A stretch of DNA of 33,171 nt from CAYNTG01 sp964400105 (GTDB lineage: Bacteria > UBP14 > UBA6098), in the NCBI GenBank assembly GCA_964400105.1, contig CAYNTG010000020.1, positions 1 through 33,171 of the forward strand, written 5' to 3'. The stretch's first letter is position 1. Each line of letters opens with the position of its first letter. Both the position numbers and the translations under genes were made by a program. Under the pieces are notes generated by a model that was given only the letters and a program-made list of their open reading frames with translations, had not been told where the DNA came from and did no database searches. Positions 7,384 through 21,100 of this stretch are shown piece by piece.

Positions 7384-10300
7384 ATGGCCGGTGGAAAAAT
7401 TCGTCTAACCGCCTTTTGGTTCACCATAATAATATTTTCTACTATTCTAATACTCGGTGGATGTGGGAAGTCGGGGAATGTCGGCTTCCTTGTGGAAACC
7501 GATTATCTTATCGATTCGGTGTGGGCGGAATATCCGATCCTCGTTTCCGGGGGGCAAACCGATATTTATGCGCGTATTATCGGCGCGAATTCCAAGAAAC
7601 CGCTGGATGAAGTGAACGTCAGTTTTTCGACGGACATCGACCTTATCGAGAACACGCAGGTTATTACGAACGAGAACGGTATCGCTACGACGACGTTTAT
7701 CTCATCTGCGGATTCGAGCCGCCGAACGGCGACGATTACCGTGAAGGTCAGCGCCGAGATGGTTCGCACGAAGCGAATAACGATCGATCTTTTGCCGGTT
7801 AATTTCACCGATCCGGTATATATCTTTTTCATCGCCGAGCCGGACACGGTTTTCGCAGACGGTGCAAGCCGGATCGACCTTACCGCCACCGTTTTGGATG
7901 GCACATATTCGCCGCTCGAGAACCATCAGGTGCATTTCAGTTTTATCGATGGGAACCCGGGCGATCTTCTTTTAGAGGTAGATAATTACGCTATTACCGG
8001 TATCGACGGCAAGGCGACGGCGCATTTTTCGGCACCGAACACAAGCCGAACGATCGTCATGGACGCCACCGTTTTTGGCGTGAACGATACCGTTTCGGCA
8101 CGGGACTCGATATGGGTTCTGGATATTCCCGATGTCGGTTTCATCGATCTTCGCGCGGATCCATCGAGCATTCCGGCGGACGGAGCCGGCGAGTTGACCC
8201 TTTCGGCTTATGTTACCGTCGGAGCTACCGGCACACCGGCGCCCGACGGCACGGAGATAACATTCACATCGGAGGACGGCACACTTCTGCCGTTCACGAT
8301 CTTCAAGGGTAGGATTTTGCCTGCCGCAACGGGGAAATCGTCCATTTCGACCATGAAAAAGACCAACCCCGCATCGATTCGACGCATTTCGGCCGATTCT
8401 TTCAGGGATAGGCCGTCGAGCACGCGCATCGCCGAGACCTATGACGGTTATGCCTATGTCAAGCTTCGCAGCAGCACTATCGCGCACCGCGTGATGTGCA
8501 CGGCATCCGCCGATGCCGGGACGACTGGCGCGCTCGCGGACTCGATCTATGTGAAATTCACCGCCGGCAATCCGATGAGCGTTATTGTCGATGCGGCGCG
8601 CAGCCCGATCAGCGCCGACGGCCACGACACGACCCTGATAACCGCGTCTGTTTCCGACGAATACGGCAATACTGTTTCATCCGGGTGGACAGTGGATTTC
8701 GAGACGGACAAGGGGGATATGTTCCCGACATCTTCGCTCACCGATTCGACCGGTATTGCGACATCGGTGTTGACCGCCGGTGTTATATCGGGATATGCCC
8801 GTGTTACTGCGACATGCCAAGGGGTTACCGGATTCACCGAGGTGCTTCTGACGAGCACGATTCCGAGATATATTCAGCTTACGGCTTTGCCCGGCCAGCT
8901 CGTGGCCGATGGCGTGAGTTCGACGTCGATCAACGCCGAGGTTCTCGACTCGATGTTCAATCCGGTCTCGGACGGCGTTCGCATCGATTTTTCCAGCACC
9001 CTCGGATCGTTTTCTGGCGCGAAGGCGCTTCGCGGGCGCGGCAAGTATCTTCTCGAAGCGATGGATAACCGCCAGGCGGTTACCATAGATGGTTTTGCGA
9101 GTATAACTCTAACCAGCGGAACGATGGCAGACACGTGCATCGTGGCGGCGTGGTTCGATGTTTTCGATACGCTTCTTGCCGACACGGTTATCACCGCGAC
9201 CGATACGCTGCGCATCCCGTTCCTTCCGGGCGAGCCGAGCAGGATCGATGTCAGCTTCAGCCGTGACAGCATCCTCGCCGACGGCGAGGACACATGCACC
9301 GTCTGGGCGGATGTATTCGATCCGTTCGATAATCCAGTTTCCACCGGAAACACAGTTACTTTCACGCCGGAGGATGGATCGGTCAATCCGGTTTCCAACA
9401 ACACCGACGTTTCTGGCCGTGCGAGAACCGAGCTTACAAGCTCCCGCAACGTCGGGTGGCACGCCGTCGATGCGACATGCTCGGGCGCGATTCCCGGAAG
9501 CGGGGATATATATTTCTATCCGATTCTGCCAGAGGAAATTCGCCTTCTGATGGACGTCGATTCGGCTGTCGCTAACGGCGCGGACAGCGTGCTGATCTCG
9601 GTCTATGTTACCGACGATGCCGACCGGCCTTGCTCGGACGGCACCGAGGTTATATTCCGCACCGGGATGGGGACGTTCCTTCCGGCGGATTCAAGGATGA
9701 CGGCTTTCTCGACAAATGCTTACAACCTTAATACGCTTAAAAAAGAGCGCGAGAGCGCGACATCGCCGAGGATGCGGATGGATCGCGACCGATCGATTGC
9801 ATCGGATATCGCGGCGATGTATTTCCTTTCGCCGATGGCGGACAGCTTTACCGTTTTAACCGGAACACCGTTCCCGGCAGGGTTTGCGAGGATAAACCTT
9901 ATCGCGCCGACGACTATCGGCAGCACATGGGTCTATGTCAGCGTCGCGACGAGCGATTCGACATGGGCGACCGACAGCATGAAGGTTTTCTTTGTTCCGG
10001 ATGCGCCAGCAAGGATATATCTGACGTCCGTTCCCGATACGATTCCCGCAGATAGCTCCAGCACAAGCTTAATTACGGCATCCGTATTCGACGCGCACTC
10101 GAACCCCGTCGGTTCGGGTTTCCTCGTCGAGTTCGAGATGGCTCCCGGAAGCGAGATTTTCGGATCGCCGGTTACGCTTACCGATTGGACTGACACGAGT
10201 AGCACGGCACACACTACATTCAGAGGCTTTTATACCGCCGGTGAAGCGGTTTTGAACGCGAAGCTCTCGCTATATCCGACGGTAAGCGAGAATGTTCGGA

Positions 10301-11987
10301 TATGGTTAATCGGTGCAAGTGCGGGCGAGGTCGTTCTTTCGACCGACAGCGCGAGGATACATATCGGCAGTGTGATGAACGTAACGGCCGATGTCTTCGA
10401 CAGCCTCGGCGATCCGATCACCGACGGCACGCACGTCGATTTCACTGTCGTGCCGAACAGCCTCGGAACGATCGTTCCGTCGAGTCCGGTGACATCTGGT
10501 GGAATGGCTATCGCGGAGTTCCGTCCGAACACGGTTGCGGGGAATTGCATCGTTATCGCGACAGTCGGCGCTATCGCCGATACGAAGAGCGTGATCGTTC
10601 TTCCGGGCGATGTTTCGAGCATCGTTATTTCGGCAATTCCGGATACGCTTTCGGCGGACGGGGTAAGCATCTCGACCGTAACGGCCCAATGCTTCGATAC
10701 TTACGGAAATCGCGCAGAAGAGGGAACGAACGTTGCATTCAGCAGCGATCTCGGTTCGGTGGCATCGCCCGCAACGACAGATACTTCCGGCGCTGCGACC
10801 ACGACGTTCACGGCCGGTGTTATCATCGGGACGGCGCACGTTCAGGCGACTTCGGGAAGCGCGCCCATCGCGACGACGAATATCGAGCTTATCGGCTCGG
10901 AGGCGCAAACCCTGATTCTCACAGCGGAGGCCACGCACCTCGCTATCGACGGCGACGGACTTGAGCTAACGGCGTTATGCCTCGACGGCATCGGCCATCC
11001 GGTCTCCGACGGCACCCGCATCGATTTTTCGAGCGTTATCGGGAGCTTCAGTTCGCCGTTCGAGTTCACTATTGACGGGTTCGTTTCTACGAACCTTATC
11101 AGCGGCACTATCGCCGGCATCGATACGGTTATTGCATCGGTCGATTCCGGAGTGGTGGCGGATACCATTATAATTAGATTCGATGCGGGCGAGGCGAATT
11201 ATATGTCGCTCACCGCGACACCCGACACGATAATCGCGGATACGAGGGCGCGAAGCATAATTTCCGCGACCTGCTCCGACGCTTACGCCAACCCGCTTGG
11301 CGCGGGAAGGCAGGTTACATTCACCAGCGATTACGGCTCGATAATCTCGCCTGCGACGACCGATAGCCACGGCGTTGCGACGACCGAGTATTCCGGTAGC
11401 GAGGATATCGTTGCGGTGCGGATCGAGGCGAGCCTCGATCTCGCGAATGCATGGATATATATCGAGCAGATCGAGACGACGGCGGCGTTTATCACCGTTT
11501 CGGCCAGCCCGAATCGCGTCGTTGCGAACGGCACGGATTCGTGCATGGTCGTAGCGCGCGTTTTGGATGCTTCGGCGATGCCTGTTCCAGACGGAATAAT
11601 CGTTGGATTCCACAATATGGACACCACCGGTTCGACCGCGATTGGTGATATGGATACCTTTGCGGTAACGATCGACGGCAATGCTGTAGTCTCATGGCGC
11701 TCTCCGACATATTCGACATCTGCATTTGTTGTGGGCAATGTCTTCGGCCTTGAGGACAGCGCGTTGGTCGATTTCATCGCGGGCGATGTTGCCGGTATAT
11801 CGGTGGAAGTCGATTCGGCGGACACGGTTATATTTGCGGATGGCGAATCTCGCGCGACCATTCGGGCGAGGGTTTTCGATTCATATGGAAATCCCGTTCC
11901 GGGGATCGAGGTCGTATTTTCGGCGGCACCTATCGGGACGTTCGTTTTCGACCGCGGATACAGCGACAGCCTCGGGAAGGTCTCGGT
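7384..11987 (+). CDS. Giant multi-Ig-domain (Big_1/invasin-like) lipoprotein, N-terminal part up to the assembly gap
   Basis: This is the first part of a gene that continues at 12088. With the gap collapsed the product is 5,096 residues. The N-terminus is a lipoprotein signal: Arg/Lys, a hydrophobic core (FTIIIFSTILIL), then LGGC with Cys27 as the lipid site and Gly-Lys after it. Thirteen complete Ig-like domains of about 95-150 residues follow, and a fourteenth runs into the gap. The consensus is ADG...I.A.V.D..GNPVSDGT.V.F...G.I, then T..G.A...L.SGT..G.A.V.A, the invasin/intimin Big_1 pattern. From domain 3 on, two domain types alternate. Domains 3, 5 and 7 carry Lys/Arg-rich insertions (about 8301-8450, 9010-9090, 9680-9860), while lysine is rare elsewhere. 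No intimin-type barrel, LysM or enzymatic domain is seen. Likely role: lipid-anchored stalk or adhesin (inference). Confidence 0.9.
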
Positions 11988-12142
11988 NNNNNNNNNNNNN
12001 NNNNNNNNNNNNNNNNNNNNNNNNNNNNNNNNNNNNNNNNNNNNNNNNNNNNNNNNNNNNNNNNNNNNNNNNNNNNNNNNNNNNNNNTCGGGACGTTCGT
12101 TTTCGACCGCGGATACAGCGACAGCCTCGGGAAGGTCTCGGT
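11933..12142. repeat. Identical 55-bp flanks on both sides of the assembly gap
   Basis: 11933-11987 and 12088-12142 are the same 55 bases (TCGGGACG...AAGGTCTCGGT). The left copy touches the first N and the right copy touches the last N, as expected when two contigs sharing a k-mer overlap are scaffolded instead of merged. The copies are offset by 155 bases; deleting 155 bases joins the two reading frames without a stop. A true tandem repeat collapsed by the assembler is the alternative. Confidence 0.9.
11988..12087. other. Scaffold gap of 100 N inside the giant gene
   Basis: Exactly 100 N, a conventional placeholder for unknown size. It breaks domain 14 of the giant lipoprotein. Protein-level evidence (normal domain length of 98 residues and unbroken A/B alternation when collapsed) suggests that nothing is missing, or else an even number of domains. 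Confidence 0.97.
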
Positions 12143-15100
12143 CGAGATTTTCTCGAACGAGTCGGGATGGACTACAATAATGGGCACCGCCGGCGGTTTC
12201 ACCGATTACGCGGAACTTTATTTTGCGCCTATCGTTGCGTCGGAGATATTCCTTTCCGCCGACGATGTGCAGATTACTGCAGACGGCATCAGCACGACGA
12301 CTATTCGCGCTATCGTTCTCGATTCGCTCGGAGTCGCGGTGCCGGACAACTCGCCGGTTCGTTTCAGCACCGATTTGGGATTCGTATTTCCCGGCGTGAG
12401 CTACACGATTTCCGGCGAGGCAATTACCACGCTTCGAAGCGGCACGGTCGTTTGTATCGCGACTATCACAGGCTTCGCGGGAGTCGATACCGCTGGTGAC
12501 AGCATAGTCGGCACGACGAACGTCGAGTTCGTTCCGGGCGATGCCGCGATTATCGAATTCACGCCTGCGCCGTTCGATATACCAGCCGACGGCGATACAT
12601 TCACGCCGGTTACGGTCGTCGTGAAAGATGCTTACGGTAATCATGTTCGCACCGGTATCAGCGTCGGTTTCACGACCTCGCTCGGCACGATAGACCCTTC
12701 CAATTTCACCGACAGCACCGGAACGACTTCCGTATTCCTTCATTCCGGCACCACGCCCGGCACGGCGATTATCTGGGCCAACACCGGTGAGGCGCTCGCG
12801 CAGACGACGGTGAATTTCTACAGCACGTTCGCCGAGAATATCTATGTTTATGTCGATCCGGGTGAGGTGGTCGCCGACGGCAGAAGCACAGCCGAGGTTA
12901 CCGGCCAGGTAGTCGATGGCGACGGAATGCCGGTCTCGGACGGTTCTCCCGTGAGTTTCGAGGTGCATCCAGACTCTATGGGGTTCATCACCCCGAACAC
13001 GGCATACACCGACAGCGGAAGATTCACTACAATATTCAATGCCGAAAGCCATATCGGTTCGGCCTATATTATTGCGCGGGCGACAGCGACGGTCGTCGAA
13101 AGTGTAATGGTCGATCTTATACCCGGCGTAGCGGATCTATGCTCGATTTGGGCAACCCCGTCCTCGATTCCCGCAGACAGTTTTTCCACGAGCATCTGCA
13201 GCGTTCTCGTCTTCGATAGATTCGGGAACTCGGTCGGCTCCGGCGATGCGGTATCATTCGATGTTACGCGCGGCACTATCGACCCCGTTACCGATGTTAC
13301 GAACTCGCTCGGCCTCGTGGTCGCCGAGTTCATGTCCGGTCGAATTCCGGGCGAGGCGAGAGTCCGCGCGAACTCCGGCGATGCATGGGGCGAGACATAT
13401 ATTACGTTGACCAACGCCGGGGTTACTTATGTAAGCGTAACTATCGATACGAGCGAGCTTGTCGCGGACGGAAGGTCTTTCACGTTCGCGCGCGCTAACG
13501 TTACCGATAGCCTCGGCAGTCCCGTAACCGACGGCACGCCGGTTTATTTCTCGATAGACACGATTTTTGGTTCCCCGAACGACACGATGCTCGTTGCTCT
13601 TTCGCCGACTATCGGGTTCACCTCCGGCGGCGAGACTGCGGTTCAGGTCTTCAGCGGCGACAGCACCGGCAGGGTTTGGATTCAAGCGTGCTGCATCATC
13701 GACACGATCACCTCGATTTGCGATAATGCATTCCTCGACCTGATTCCGGGAAGCGTCGATAGCATCTATGTATGGCCGGAGGACACGCTTCTTCCGGCGG
13801 ACGGCGAGGCATATACCATAGTTCACGCGGAGCTTTTCGACCGCTACGACAATCCGGTCGTCGCGGGCATTAATGTATCATTTGCGACCTCGGCTGGCGA
13901 GATCGATCCTACGGCGACATATACCGACGGCTCCGGTCAAGCTGCGGCGCTTCTGACATCCGGCACCGAACCGTCGATCGCGCGTATCGAGGTGCTGGCC
14001 GGTGGGCGCGTCGGGGTTACGCAGGTCAGTTTCGAGACGGCTCCGCCGGAATACTTGACATTGCGCGCCGATCCGAGGCGTATCGATGCCGACGGCGAGA
14101 GCCATTCGACGATCACCGCGAAGGTGTTGAACGTATTCGGGCAGCCGGTTCACGACGGCACCCGCATCGATTTCCGTTCGGTCGATAGCTCCGGCGCGGA
14201 TTTCGGCACTATCGACGATATCGCTACCACGACCGGCGGCGAGGCGGCGCTGCAGCTCTATTCCGAAACGCGCACCGGCACGGCATTCGTTATCGCGGAT
14301 GTCGAAATCGACACGGCCGCCGGGACTTTTCTCGAGGACACGGTCGAGGTGCAGTTCACTCCGGGAGAGCCGTTCGAGGTCATCGTCGATGCCGTGGTTT
14401 CCGAGACGGACCTGACACCGCGCGATATTCTTATCGCCGACGGCAGGGATTCCTGCACTATTCGGGTCTTTGTTAACGACCGGTTTGGAAATCGCGTCGA
14501 ATCGGGGAGTCGGATTGATATGTCCATTTCCCCCGCCGGCGGAATGGGAACGCTCATTCCGGGCTTCGGCTACACCGATCTCGACGAGCCGACCACGTTC
14601 AGATTCCTCGCCGGCACCGATGCCGGCACGGCGATTATCACCGCCACTACGACTGCGGGACCGGTTGGCGTGAAGATACTTCGCCTTATTCCGCTGAATG
14701 TCGAAAGCATCGATTTATTCGCCGACAGCATGACCCTTACCGCCGACGGAGTTACCAGCAGCGAGCTTCGAGCCATCGTGCTCGACTCGACCGGCATGGC
14801 GGTTTCGGACTCGACGCCGATCTTTTTCACCACCGACATCGGATTCGTTTATCCGGGAGTGGCATACACGAGCAGCGGTATCGCGACATCGAGCCTTCGC
14901 AGTTCCACGGAAATCGACACTGCGAACGTTATCGCATATGTCGGCACAGTGGGCGACATCGATTATGTCTATGACTCGATTCAGGTGCGCTTCGTCTCCG
15001 GCCCTCCGCAGGCGATAGATATTATTCCGGTGCCCGAAGCGATCATTGCCGACGGCGAAGAGCGTTCGGAGATAAGGACTTACGTCTATGATGCGGTCGG

Positions 15101-18100
15101 CAATAGGGTCGATGGCGGATATCTCGTCAACTATGTTACAACGATGGGAACAATAGATACTATCGCTGTTACCGGCATTGTCGCGGGAACGACCGGAGTC
15201 GCGATTACCGAAATAAGAAGCGGAATCACTCCGGGAACGGCGCTTATCACCGTGACATCCGGCGACGCCACCGGAATCGGTCGCGTCGATTTCCTTCCAG
15301 ACAGTCTCGATAGCGCGACGATCGTTATCGGTGTCGATCCGAACGCTATTATCGCCGACGGTTTATCCTTGTCGATCGTTACCGGCATGGTTCGCAATTC
15401 GTCGGGCAATCCGATCTCGGACGGCACGCCGGTGCGGCTGTTCACAGAGCCGGACACGACGGGCTTCATCTCGCCAACAATAGTCTATACCGATAGCGGG
15501 CAAATCGAGGCTACTTTCACGGCTTCAACACGCAGCGGAAGCTGCGATATAATAGCATACATCGGCGATCTAGCCGCAACATTTATTTCGGACACGGCAA
15601 GATGCGATCTTTATCCCGGAGAATCGGACAGCATCGGCATCTTGGCAACTCCGGGTTCGATCCCCGCAGACAGCTTTACCACGGCGATTTGCAGCGTCGG
15701 TGTGTTCGATAGATATAGAAATCCGGTTCGTGGCGGAGTAACGGTCGATCTTACGACTTCACTCGGCGAGATTTTCCCGATCTCGGACGAGACGAACAGC
15801 GAAGGCCTAGTTATAGTAAGTCTTCGCAGCGGGTTCGCTCCGGGGACGGCACGGATAGTTGCCCGTGCGGGCGACGCCCGAGGCGAGACGAACGTCTATT
15901 TCGTTCAGACGGATATCGTTACGATCTCGCTGACCATTCTCGATAGGATAATACAGGCCGACGGATATACCGAGACCACCTGCCGCGCGACCGTCCTCGA
16001 CACCTTTGGCAATCCGGTTTCAGACGGCACGGCGATTTTCTTTGCGACATGGGTCGATACTGCGGAATATCGCCTGCTTCATCCGCTCGATGTTTTACTC
16101 GACTCGATGGAGAATCTCGGTGCGTTGATTCCTGAGATCGCATACACGACGACCGGCATCGCCATGACGACGTTCCGCGTCGGGACGCAGCGCGGTCGTG
16201 CGCTGGTTTCCGCGAGCGACGGTGCTGGCCACGGCGATCAAGGATTCATCGACATACTTCCGGGGGCTTTAGCATCCATCGTCCTCGTTCCCGATACGAA
16301 TATTATTGCGGCGAATGGCCGCGACGAGACCCGCGTTGTAGCTACGCTTCTCGACGATTTCGACAACAGGCTTCTCTCCGGAAATTCGGTGCAGTTCGGC
16401 ACCGACTTAGGTTCCATCGCGCCGTCGAATACCTATACCAACTCCGCGGGCGATGCCTATACGATACTCACCGCCGGCACCGATCCGGGAATCGCGCGTG
16501 TATGGGCGCAGAGCAGCGGATTTTTCGAGCTTACGGAGATAGTTCTTCGCGAGAGCAACGTCGGCACGCTGCTTTTGACCGCCGATCCGGTGCAACTCGT
16601 CGCCGACGGCATGTCGCAATCTATCATTACCTGTCAAGTGTTCGACACCGACGGCAGCCCGGTCTCCGACGGCACGGTGGTTTCTTTCCGTGTCAATCCC
16701 GATACTGCGGGAATTGTCATTTCGCCGAAACAGACGCTCGGCGGAAACTGCGTTACGACCTTTAATTCGAGCACGAGTGTGGGCACCGGTTCGGCATGGA
16801 TAATCGGTGAGGCGTCCTTTGATTCTTCCGGCACGCCGGTGATGCGGGTCGATAGCGTCAGAATTCTTCTTATTCCCGGACCTCCGGCGACCATCGAGGT
16901 TTGGGCGGACACATCCGATCACGATTATCCTAATCCGGACACGATATGGGCGGACGGTTTCGACGATATATTCATCCTGGCGAGGGTTCTCGACCAATAC
17001 GGCAATCATATGCTCGCCGGCAAAACCGCGACGTTCCAGACGAACCGTGGCACAATTGTCGTCTCCGCGATAACGGATACATTGGGCGTGGCGCGCGCTA
17101 TTCTCACGGCAGATATTCAACCGGGCGATGCGGTAATTCAGGCACACTGCATCGATGCCGCAGGCTACCATCAGGTTTATATGCATCCCACCGATGTCAA
17201 CAGTGTCGTCCTCTTTGCGGATGAGACCGAGATTAATGCGGACGGTGTGAGCCGCACGAATATCGATGCCTATGTCTATTCGGTGGGCGGACATCTCGTT
17301 TCGAACGACACGCGGGTAGAATTTTGGGTTGACCCAGCCGGAATGGCGCACCCAGAACCGGAGGAGGCGTTCACTGACAGCGGCATCGCGACGATAAGCC
17401 TTCGTTCGGATACATTGGCCGGACAGATCGGCGTTTGGGCGCGAGCGTTCTCATCGACCTCGCCCACCGAGGACTCGGCCCGGATAACCATCAGGCTTCT
17501 TCCGGGGCCGGCGAACCGACTTGTCGCATATTCAGCCGGAGATACATTCCCCGGTGTAGATTACACCGATACGATATACGCCGACGGCTCGTCGAACATC
17601 GCAGTGGCGTGCTCGGTCTTCGATAGATACTCGAATCCGATCACGCCGGGGACGCCGGTATCGTTCGCGACGACGCTCGGCTCGATAAACGAGAATGGAT
17701 ATACGAATACGAGCGGCTTTGCATCGACACGCCTCACTGCCGGCACCGATCCGGGGGACGCGCTGGTTACGGTTCGCTGCGGCGATGCTATCGATTTCGT
17801 GCAGGTGCGTTTCGATGAGCTTACCGCAGACGAGGTTGTTCTCAATATAATTCCCGCACGGATACCCGGCAACGGCACGAGCACGGCGAATGTCACCGCT
17901 TATGTTTTCGACAGTGAGGGCCTTCCGGTTTCGGATAATACGAGGGTAACATTCGAGCATGTTAATTCTGATCCAAACGGAATACTCAATCCGCGCATCT
18001 CGTTCACATCTGCCGGAATTGCCATAGCGACGCTTATCGCGCCGCTCGATGTCGGAACCGACAGCGTCGTCGCGCGGGTCGGAGCGGGACCGGCGGACAC

Positions 18101-21100
18101 GGTGAGCGTTGTTTATGAACCGGGCGATCCGGCGATAATCGAGTTCGATCCCGTATTCTCGGATATCCTTCCGGCGGACGGCGGCGGATATGAACAGGCC
18201 GTTTTCGTCTTCGATGAATTCCGCAATCCTGTAAATATCGGCACCGAGGTGAGATTCGAGACGACCCGTGGCGAGGTCATCACTCCGACCGTAGTCGGGG
18301 ACACCGCAGGCAGGGCGAACACATACATATCGAGCACCGAGACCGGCCCGACGCTCCTCACGGCTCGCAGCGGTTCCGCCGTCGGTAACAGGGTTATCGA
18401 TTTCACGCCCATCGAGGCGACGTTTATCGATATTGTCGTAAATCCGATCAGGATCAATGCCGACGGAGTGAGCACGAGCAACATAATGATTACGGTTCTC
18501 GATACGACTGATACACTTACGGGAACCCGTCCGGTCTCCGACGGAACGCCGGTGTTCATCGAAAGCCGGGGAACCGGCGTGGTCAGCCCGCGAACGGTCT
18601 ATACCGAGGACGGTCAGGCGACGGCGACATTGACGGCGGGAGTTATCGTCGATACAAATTGGATAATCGCGACAGTTGCCGATTCCGTGCGCGACAGCGT
18701 CTCGGTCGAGTTCATCGCCGGACCTCCGTCAATTCTCGATTTCCATACGATTCGCGACACGATGTTCGCCGACGGTGCGGACACGCAAACGGTTATCGTC
18801 CGCGTCCGCGATGCTTACGGAAATCCAGTGGCGAATGGTCAAGCGGTCAGTTTCAATATTAATATGGGCTATGTAACGCCGATCAGCGCGACCGGTGGGG
18901 TCTGGAGTGGGGATAGCGTCGGATATGCCAAGGCGATAGTCGTCTCCGGCACCGATTACGGCGTCGCGAGTTTATCCGCGACGTGCGGAAGCGCGACGAA
19001 CTATGCCGTGATTCGCTTTATCCCGTTGACTGCGGAGTCGCTGACGCTGGTCGTCGATCCGCCTCTTCTTATTGCAAACGGCGACGACGAGGCGGCGTTG
19101 ACAGCGATAGTCTTCGATGACACCGGCCTGCCGGTATCCGACGGAAGCATTGTCCGGTTTAGCACGACCAACGGAATAATCAATCCTGCCGTAGCATACA
19201 CGTCCGGCGGAATCGCAACTAGCGTGCTTAAATCGAGCACGAGTCCATCCGATTCGGTAATTGTGACCGCCAACGGCGGTGGAAGCGCGGTCGATACACA
19301 GATCGTCAGGTTCCTTCCGGGGCCTCCGGCTGTGCTCGATATAACCGCCGACACGACGATTATCGAGGCCAACGGCGTCGATTCGTCGATGATAAGCGTC
19401 GGGGTGTTCGACCAGTATGGCAATCAGGTTGGCGCGGGAGTCGAGGTCGATTTCTCCGCGAGTCTCGGAACAATCGTCCCGTCCTCATATACGAATGATT
19501 CCGGATATGTTACCGTGCGACTTATCGCAGGTTTCGTGAGCGGATTTTCGAACGTGAGCGCCTCTTCCGGCGATGCCTCGGGGAATATCCTTATAGAGTT
19601 CATTTCCACCGAGGTTTCGGAGGTCAACCTTACGGTTATTCCGCCGACTTTAGTGGCTAACGGTTCCAACACAGCCGATGTTTCCGTCGTGGTTCTCGAC
19701 AGCCTCGGCAATCCGATCTCCGACGGGACGACGGTCCGATTCTACGGCCTTAATCTCGGAAGCATCGATCCGATCTTCGCGACCACCTCGGGCGGCATCG
19801 CGACATCGACCATACGATGCTACACAGATACGGGTGAGGATACATTGATCGCTCTTAGCGGAGGGGTCGCGGATACCTTTGTCGTCGATTTCATATCGGG
19901 GCCGCCGGACTATATCCTGCTCACTCCCGCAGATATCGTATTGACGGCGAACGAAACGGACACGACGCGGATTTACGGCGAGGTGTTCGATCAGGCGAGC
20001 AACCCGGTGAACGAGGGTTATGTGGTTAATTTCACGGTCGATCCTTCCACCTATGGCACCGTCTGGGCGGCGGATGTCACCGACGGCGTCGGTCTGGTAG
20101 ATGTTCCGTTCCGGGCCGGGCGCTATGCCGGAGTCGCGATTATCCGTGCGGCATGCGAGGGCGCGAACGGAATCACGCAGGTCGAGCTTCAGCCCACCGA
20201 GGTCGATGAGATTCACGTCTCGGTGACGGATAGATTCCTTCCTGCTGATGGTGTTTCATCGACGCAGGTCTCGGCATTCGTGACCGATTCATCGGGGATG
20301 GAGATCGCCGACGGAACCGGTGTTCGGTTCGCTCAGGATACGCTAATGGGCAATGTGCTCGCGCTCATCAGTCCGAGCTTTACGACAACCACGGATGGTT
20401 ATGCAACTATCAACCTCTATGCGCCAACATCTGTGGGCAGCACATTTATTTATGCATATAGCGTCATACCGGACGGTATCGGCGGACTCGACTCTATAGC
20501 TTCCGTCGAGACGGTGGCGGTTTATTTCGAGCCGGGTGAGGTGGCCGCGATAAGGTTCGATACGCTTCTTGCCGGAGGAGGCGGTTACGAACAGATAAGC
20601 TATGTTCAACTCGATGCCAACGGCGAAGATACCCTGCGCGGTGTGGTTCGCGTCGAGGACGCCTTCGGCAACGGAATATCGGATGCCACGGTAGATTTGA
20701 CTTTGGAGACGGGCAATATCGTTCCGCCTATCGGGGTTACCGGCCCGGACGGCAAGATGAATTTCAAGATTACCGCACCGAATAAAATAGGCACGACCTA
20801 TCTATCGGCATCGAGCGGCGGCGTTACCGGTTATCTACCCGTTGAGTATATTCCGACGAAAGCGGCGAATATGGCGCTCAACATCACGCCGCGCGGCCTT
20901 CCGGCCGATGGGTCTTCGATTGCGGAGGTCCGGGCCATAGTAACGGACAGCGTAGGTAATCCGGTTTCCGACGGCGTTACCGTGCGATTTACCGCACAGC
21001 TCGGTCTTATTTCACCGCTCGATTCGCTGGTTAGCGGTGTTGCGAATGCGATCCTCGTGGCTGCCGATAGCACCGGGACCGATACGATTAAGGCATATTG

